Source of the DNA: Acidobacteriota bacterium
GTDB lineage: Bacteria > Acidobacteriota > Terriglobia > 20CM-2-55-15
Length of the DNA stretch: 9,318 nt
Assembly: GCA_003222755.1 (NCBI GenBank)
Contig: QHXA01000286.1
Span: 1-9,318 of the forward strand
Direction of reading: 5' to 3'
This document shows positions 6,253 through 9,318 of this stretch, in pieces. Under the pieces are notes generated by a model. That model was not told the origin of the DNA. It did not search any database and was given only the letters and a program-made list of their open reading frames with translations. The stretch's first letter is position 1, and each line of letters starts with the position of its first letter. Position numbers and translations under genes: made by a program.

Positions 6253-6415
6253 TATTACACGGGTGACGTGAACGCAACGGGATTATGAAGATGCACCGCG
6301 GTACTACGTCTTCGGTGTGAGGTTAAACCGTATCGCCGGCTGGGTGCAGAGCCTTCGTTCTTTGCGGATGCACACGCGAACGTCAGTCGAGGTAATCTGC
6401 ACACGGGAGGAGTAC
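6253..6415. promoter_or_regulatory. Divergent promoter region (binding protein and DUF1003 gene)
   Basis: The 163 bases between two divergent genes should hold promoters for both. On the - strand a CATAAT -10-like box lies at 6282-6287, about 30 bases before the binding-protein start, without a convincing -35. I see no clear promoter for the + strand gene. Unlike the other three gaps of 100 bases or more (1351-1451, 4108-4496, 7241-7645), it holds no copy of the hairpin repeats. Confidence 0.35.
6405..6412 (+). promoter_or_regulatory. Strong ribosome binding site of the DUF1003 gene
   Basis: GGGAGGAG ends 3 bases before ATG 6416 (GGAGG with 5-base spacing). It fixes the start at 6416 rather than at the in-frame ATG 6317, whose extra 33 residues look like translated leader. 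Confidence 0.8.
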
Positions 6416-7240
6416 ATGCAGGCAGTTGTATGGCTGATCAGCGGTCTGTTGGCAGGATGGTTGGCGCGCCTTGTGATGAAAGAGCGGCGCATCGGTTTCC
6501 TGGCGGACTTTACACTCGGCATTCTTGGTGGCGTGAGCGGCGCCTGGATGCTGCGAAGCGTGGGTGGTTCGGTGCCGCCGGCCGGAAGTCCGGCTCATTT
6601 GGCGGTAGCGGTGATCGGAGCGATGGTCCTCGTCGGTGTTGCGCGTTTGCTATCGCGGTTCACGCGCCGCGTCAAGATTTCTGCCCGGAGTGGCGCAGTA
6701 CCCGGCATGTCCGACCTCGAAGCGTATGTGCGGCGGCTCGGCAAAGTCGAGCGCCGGGTGTTCAACGCGCTGCTGCGACGACAGACGATCGCGCAAGATA
6801 TTACCGAATCATTCCAGGAACAACTTACATTCGGGCAGCGTGTTTCTGACAAGATTGCCGAGTTTGGCGGCAGCTGGACATTCCTCGGATTGTTTGCCGC
6901 ATTCATGCTCGGATGGATTTTCCTCAATTCAGCGCAAGATCGTCCCTTCGACCCATTCCCATTCATTCTCTTGAATCTGCTGCTCTCGTGCCTGGCTGCC
7001 GTTCAGGCCCCGGTCATCATGATGAGCCAAAACCGGCAAGCCGCAAAAGATCGATTCGAGGCGCAGCAGGATTACCAAGTGAATCTGAAAGCGGAAATGG
7101 AGATCATGTCGATTCAGGCGAAATTGGATGAAGCACGCGAGCTGCAGTGGAAATCATTACTGGAATTGCAGAACCGGCAGATGGAGATCCTTTCCCGGAT
7201 GGAGCAGCGGCTCGAGTTGCTGGAGCGGAATGCCGAGTAA
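6416..7240 (+). CDS. GlsB/YeaQ-like membrane domain fused to DUF1003 domain
   Basis: A 274-residue membrane protein. Residues 1-80 hold three hydrophobic segments (about 5-21, 28-48, 61-79) with LISGLLAGWLARLVM and LGILGGVSGAWM, matching the small glycine-rich 'transglycosylase-associated' family (GlsB/YeaQ/YmgE), normally an independent protein of about 80 residues. A basic linker (82-110) leads to a DUF1003 domain (about 139-245): RVSDKIAEFGGSWTFLGLF, a transmembrane helix, then DPFPFILLNLLLSCLAAVQA, PVIMMSQNRQAAKDR and DYQVNLKAEMEI, all close to the DUF1003 consensus. The C-terminus (about 205-272) is a long charged helix, probably a cytoplasmic coiled coil. Neither family has a settled biochemical role; GlsB-type proteins are often linked to stress. 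The gene stands alone, diverging from the transporter cluster and converging on coaX. Domain calls are by eye but the motif matches are strong. Confidence 0.88.
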   Translation: MQAVVWLISGLLAGWLARLVMKERRIGFLADFTLGILGGVSGAWMLRSVGGSVPPAGSPAHLAVAVIGAMVLVGVARLLSRFTRRVKISARSGAVPGMSDLEAYVRRLGKVERRVFNALLRRQTIAQDITESFQEQLTFGQRVSDKIAEFGGSWTFLGLFAAFMLGWIFLNSAQDRPFDPFPFILLNLLLSCLAAVQAPVIMMSQNRQAAKDRFEAQQDYQVNLKAEMEIMSIQAKLDEARELQWKSLLELQNRQMEILSRMEQRLELLERNAE

Positions 7241-7266
7241 TTAGACTGATCTCTGACAGCTCAACT

Positions 7267-7289
7267 GTAGGGGCGGTCTATGACCGCCC
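7267..7289 (+). repeat. GTAG-led REP-like hairpin
   Basis: GTAG (7267-7270) is followed at once by GGGCGGTC-TAT-GACCGCCC (7271-7289), an 8-base perfect stem with a 3-base loop. A GTAG or GGAG tetranucleotide next to a GC-rich hairpin is the known layout of REP elements moved by RAYT (TnpA-REP) proteins; assignment here is by resemblance. It lies 26 bases after the DUF1003 gene stop and could also help end that transcript. Confidence 0.55.
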
Positions 7290-7291
7290 GC

Positions 7292-7350
7292 GCACCGCGA
7301 AGCGGTGCTGGGAAATTAGCCAGGGGTACGCGTTTTTTGCGTACCCCTGG
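7292..7350. repeat. S-R hairpin unit, left half of the mirrored array
   Basis: The S hairpin GCACCGC-GAA-GCGGTGC (7292-7308) is followed by TGGGAAATTAG and the R core: arms 7320-7331 and 7339-7350 (CCAGGGGTACGC and its complement) around GTTTTTT. Centres are 7300 and 7335, 35 bases apart. Confidence 0.9.
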
Positions 7351-7375
7351 AATACGCCGACAACTCTCGAGTCCG

Positions 7376-7420
7376 CACCCTGAAAGGGTGTCGCGGCCTC
7401 CTCGCCCCCCTGCCGGGGTG
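7376..7420. repeat. Paired P hairpins at the centre of the mirrored array
   Basis: CACCCT-GAA-AGGGTG (7376-7390) and a degenerate partner CCCCCT-GCC-GGGGTG (7406-7420) flank the array centre. The second is followed by CGATTC, as is the P hairpin at 4428-4442, which ties the two loci together. Confidence 0.7.
7386..7405 (+). repeat. 20-base direct repeat, copy 1
   Basis: GGGTGTCGCGGCCTCCTCGC, identical to 7596-7615. It lies between the two P hairpins, and the identity ends exactly at base 20 on both sides. Confidence 0.8.
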
Positions 7421-7440
7421 CGATTCTTGGTTCGTCAGTA

Positions 7441-7499
7441 CCAGGGGTACGCAAAAAACGCGTACCCCTGGCTAATCTCCTCGCACCGCTCCGCGGTGC
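7441..7499. repeat. R-S hairpin unit, right half of the mirrored array
   Basis: The R core has arms 7441-7452 and 7460-7471 around AAAAAAC, the complement of the left-hand copy. It is followed by CTAATCTCCTC and the S hairpin GCACCGC-TCC-GCGGTGC (7483-7499). Centres are 7456 and 7491, again 35 bases apart. Confidence 0.9.
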
Positions 7500-7595
7500 C
7501 GAAGCATCTGTCTCTTTAGCAACACTCCCGTTTTGCGCGTTTTTCCGCGCAGAACGTGTGCTTAAAGTGTCCACACGAAAGTAGTTCCTTAGGAG

Positions 7596-7615
7596 GGGTG
7601 TCGCGGCCTCCTCGC
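7596..7615 (+). repeat. 20-base direct repeat, copy 2
   Basis: Identical to 7386-7405, here 30 bases from the coaX stop and preceded by AGGAG, so that AGGAGG and CCTCCT (7591-7596 with 7607-7612) can pair. It suggests a partial repeat unit. Confidence 0.75.
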
Positions 7616-7645
7616 ACCGCCATTTCTTAGTGCTACAGTTCGGAT

Positions 7646-8416
7646 TCAGTGGCGGGCAAGCCGCGAGGCAACAAGCTGCAGGCCATCAAGCGTGAGGTTG
7701 GCATCCACCGTTTCAATCAGCTTCGTTTCCTGGCTGATGAATGCGGCCTGACCGCCGGTGGCAATGACCCGTGCGTTCGAGCCGAGCTCTTTTTTCATGC
7801 GAGTGATCATGCCATCTACCAAAGCCACATAACCGTAAAACAGGCCACTCTGCATGCTGGCGACGGGAGAGGTCCCGATGACGCTGCCAGGCTTCTGAAT
7901 TTCGATGCGAGGCAGCTTCGCGGCATGCTCATAGAGCGCCTCCGCTGAGATGACGATCCCGGGCGCGATCACACCGCCGCCATACGCGCCCTCTGACGTA
8001 ATCGCATCGAACGTGGTGGCCGTTCCAAAGTCGACGACGATTGCGGGTTTGCCATATTTGTGCACAACAGCCACAGCGTTCACAATCCGATCCGCGCCAA
8101 CTTGGCGCGGATCGTCGTAGAGAACGGGGATGCCGGCATTCTCATGCGTCACGAAAACCGCCCTGACGGAGAAGTAGACTTCGACCATTTCGTGGAGAAC
8201 CGGATCGAGTGGCGGTACAACCGAAGCGACGATCACGCGACGGATTTTCTTCGAATCTATCTTTTCCAGTGCGAACAGGTTCCGCAGGAGGATCCCGTAC
8301 TCGTCAACGGTTCGCTCTTTCTGTGTCGACAGGCGCCAATGCACGATGAGCTTGTCGTTGGTGTCGTAAACGCCGAACACCGTGTTTGTATTTCCCAAGT
8401 CAATGGCCAGCAGCAT
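7646..8416 (-). CDS. coaX: Type III pantothenate kinase
   Basis: A 256-residue cytoplasmic kinase that phosphorylates pantothenate to 4'-phosphopantothenate, the first committed step of CoA synthesis. CoaX-type enzymes belong to the ASKHA fold, need a monovalent cation and are not feedback-inhibited by CoA. Motifs in order: phosphate-binding DLGNTNT (6-12), PPLDPVL (68-74), GADRIVNA (107-114) with the catalytic-type aspartate D109, DFGTATTFDAI (129-139), the glycine-rich GGGVIAPG (146-153) and TGGQA (220-224). Length is normal. ATG 8416 is preferred over ATG 8428: MLLAIDLGNTNT is the usual N-terminus, GGGA lies 6 bases upstream, and the ATG follows the birA stop by 2 bases. The birA-coaX order is common in several phyla and implies one transcript with translational coupling. 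Confidence 0.95.
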   Translation of the reverse strand: MLLAIDLGNTNTVFGVYDTNDKLIVHWRLSTQKERTVDEYGILLRNLFALEKIDSKKIRRVIVASVVPPLDPVLHEMVEVYFSVRAVFVTHENAGIPVLYDDPRQVGADRIVNAVAVVHKYGKPAIVVDFGTATTFDAITSEGAYGGGVIAPGIVISAEALYEHAAKLPRIEIQKPGSVIGTSPVASMQSGLFYGYVALVDGMITRMKKELGSNARVIATGGQAAFISQETKLIETVDANLTLDGLQLVASRLARH

Positions 8417-8418
8417 TG

Positions 8419-9318
8419 CTATTCCCATGCGACGACATCGCCGCTGTAAACTTCCTCGACGTGCCCGCTCTTTTGTTCGATTCGGAGCGCGCCAAGGGGA
8501 TTCAGACCTCGAGTGATTCCCGTAATCTTCCGCACGCCGTCATGAATCTCGATCTTACGACCGTTGGCGAAGCTTGAGAAGCGTGTCCACTGATCAATGA
8601 CGCCTCGCGGTCCTTTTCTCTCCAAATCCATATAGATGTTTTCGAATTCTTCGAAGAACTCCAAAAGAATCTCGAGGCGCGACTGAATTCTGCCGGAAGC
8701 CATCCGCAGCGAAGTTGCGCGATCGGCGATCTCTTTGGGAAAACCCTCGTGATTCGCATTCAGCCCGACGCCAATAATCATCGTCTTGACCAGATCGACT
8801 TCGGCCTGGATCTCGGAAAGAATCCCGCAGAATTTTTTTCCGCCGATCAACAGGTCATTGGGCCATTTGATGTCGATGTCCAGCCCTGTGTAACTCTCGA
8901 CGGCATTGTGCATCCCGAGCGCGGTGGCAAGCGTGAAGAGAGGCGCCAGACTCGGCGGAGCTTTCGGAAAGAGGACCATGGAGAAATAAATTCCCGCCTC
9001 GCGCTCCGAATGCCAGAGGCGGCCGAGACGGCCGCGGCCTGCGGTTTGCGACTCCGCGATGATGACGGTTCCTTCCGCAACTTTGCGGCCGTGCGTGAGA
9101 AGCCTCGCGGCAAAGAGATTCGTGGAGTCGACATGGTAAAAGTGAAACAGGTTCCGTCCGATGAGCCTTGTGCGCAACCGCGGGCGTATCAATTGCGGAA
9201 GGAGGACGTCGGGTAGCCGAACCAGGCGATAGCCCGTAAACAGCTCGCCGCGAATGGCAATGCCGGCAGCCCGCAGCTTCTCGACCCAGCGGACAAGTGT
9301 CGAATGTGAGACGCCCAA
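8419..9318 (-). CDS. birA: Biotin-[acetyl-CoA-carboxylase] ligase / biotin repressor (5' end missing)
   Basis: Biotin protein ligase, which makes biotinyl-5'-AMP and transfers biotin to the carrier lysine of acetyl-CoA carboxylase and related enzymes. The 299 visible residues begin inside an N-terminal winged helix (VSHSTLVRWVEKLRAAG and GELFTGYRL), so this is the BirA class that may also repress biotin genes. The catalytic domain has HVDSTN (62-67), GRGRLGR (94-100) binding biotinyl-AMP, KWPNDLLI (151-158), KKFCGILSE (161-169) with the usual catalytic lysine, and GVGLNAN (183-189). A C-terminal SH3-like domain spans about 250-299. The frame is open through the window edge (the first codon there is TTG), so the true start lies outside. 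The stop is 2 bases before the coaX start. Confidence 0.95.
   Translation of the reverse strand: MGVSHSTLVRWVEKLRAAGIAIRGELFTGYRLVRLPDVLLPQLIRPRLRTRLIGRNLFHFYHVDSTNLFAARLLTHGRKVAEGTVIIAESQTAGRGRLGRLWHSEREAGIYFSMVLFPKAPPSLAPLFTLATALGMHNAVESYTGLDIDIKWPNDLLIGGKKFCGILSEIQAEVDLVKTMIIGVGLNANHEGFPKEIADRATSLRMASGRIQSRLEILLEFFEEFENIYMDLERKGPRGVIDQWTRFSSFANGRKIEIHDGVRKITGITRGLNPLGALRIEQKSGHVEEVYSGDVVAWE

Larger units (their letters stand above)
7241..7645. other. Convergent gap with mirrored hairpin array
   Basis: 405 bases between the ends of the DUF1003 gene and coaX. In order it holds a GTAG-led hairpin (7267-7289), a symmetric S-R-P/P'-R'-S' array (7292-7499), a TGCGCG/CGCGCA hairpin with loop TTTTTC (7534-7539 with 7546-7551), and the second copy of a 20-base direct repeat (7596-7615). 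No gene or classical intrinsic terminator is visible. Confidence 0.8.

Noticed and set aside
6317..6415. Upstream start at ATG 6317 for the DUF1003 gene
   Set aside because: The extra 33 residues are polar and unlike the family, while ATG 6416 has a strong Shine-Dalgarno and begins the first membrane helix properly.
1386..7471. CRISPR-like repeats
   Set aside because: The repeats are fully palindromic, irregularly spaced over kilobases and in both orientations, with no spacer array or cas gene.
7278..7574. Small open frames with the recurring peptide QGYAKNAYPWLI
   Set aside because: The same peptide appears wherever the R hairpin is translated (also near 1400 and 4470). It is the repeat DNA read in one frame, with no ribosome binding site.
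8417..8428. coaX start at ATG 8428
   Set aside because: It adds only MGIA, has no ribosome binding site and overlaps birA. ATG 8416 matches the usual CoaX N-terminus. It cannot be fully excluded.

Overview
The window looks like bacterial chromosome, probably from an Acidobacteriota-type or similar environmental lineage. That placing is an inference from the gene content (a birA-coaX pair, Yej-type transporter genes, a DUF1003 protein) and from the style of the intergenic palindromes; no rRNA or other marker fixes it. Coding density is ordinary. No tRNA, rRNA, CRISPR array, transposase or phage gene is visible.

Layout from left to right: (1) the last codons of an unrecognised + strand gene (ends 116), overlapped by a + strand gene (94-1350) that fuses a cysteine-less TusA-like domain to a ferritin-like di-iron domain. 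(2) A convergent gap with a long hairpin repeat. (3) A leftward cluster running from 6252 to 1452: a family 5 lipoprotein solute-binding protein broken by an out-of-frame deletion, a 389-base palindrome-rich gap, YejB-like and YejE-like ABC permeases overlapping by 20 bases, and a membrane-anchored J-domain protein. No ABC ATPase gene is present. (4) A divergent 163-base promoter region and a + strand gene (6416-7240) joining a GlsB/YeaQ-type membrane domain to a DUF1003 domain. (5) A 405-base convergent gap holding a mirror-symmetric array of hairpins. (6) On the - strand, the biotin-protein ligase gene birA (5' end outside the window) followed at once by coaX (type III pantothenate kinase).

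The birA-coaX pair serves cofactor supply: coaX makes 4'-phosphopantothenate for CoA, and BirA attaches biotin to acetyl-CoA carboxylase and related enzymes. The Yej-like genes would import peptides or peptide-like compounds, but the binding protein is disrupted in this sequence and the ATPase must be encoded elsewhere.

The most unusual material is intergenic. A modular repeat system appears in three gene gaps. Its parts are a core hairpin (R) with an oligo-T/oligo-A loop, and short triloop hairpins of the form CAC-N3-loop-N3'-GTG whose arms change in a compensated way. Triloop hairpins lie at a fixed 35 bases, centre to centre, from the R core in every complete unit. One unit supplies the last codons and stop of the binding-protein gene. 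A second, unrelated element is an imperfect palindrome of about 200 bases between the binding protein and the permeases.
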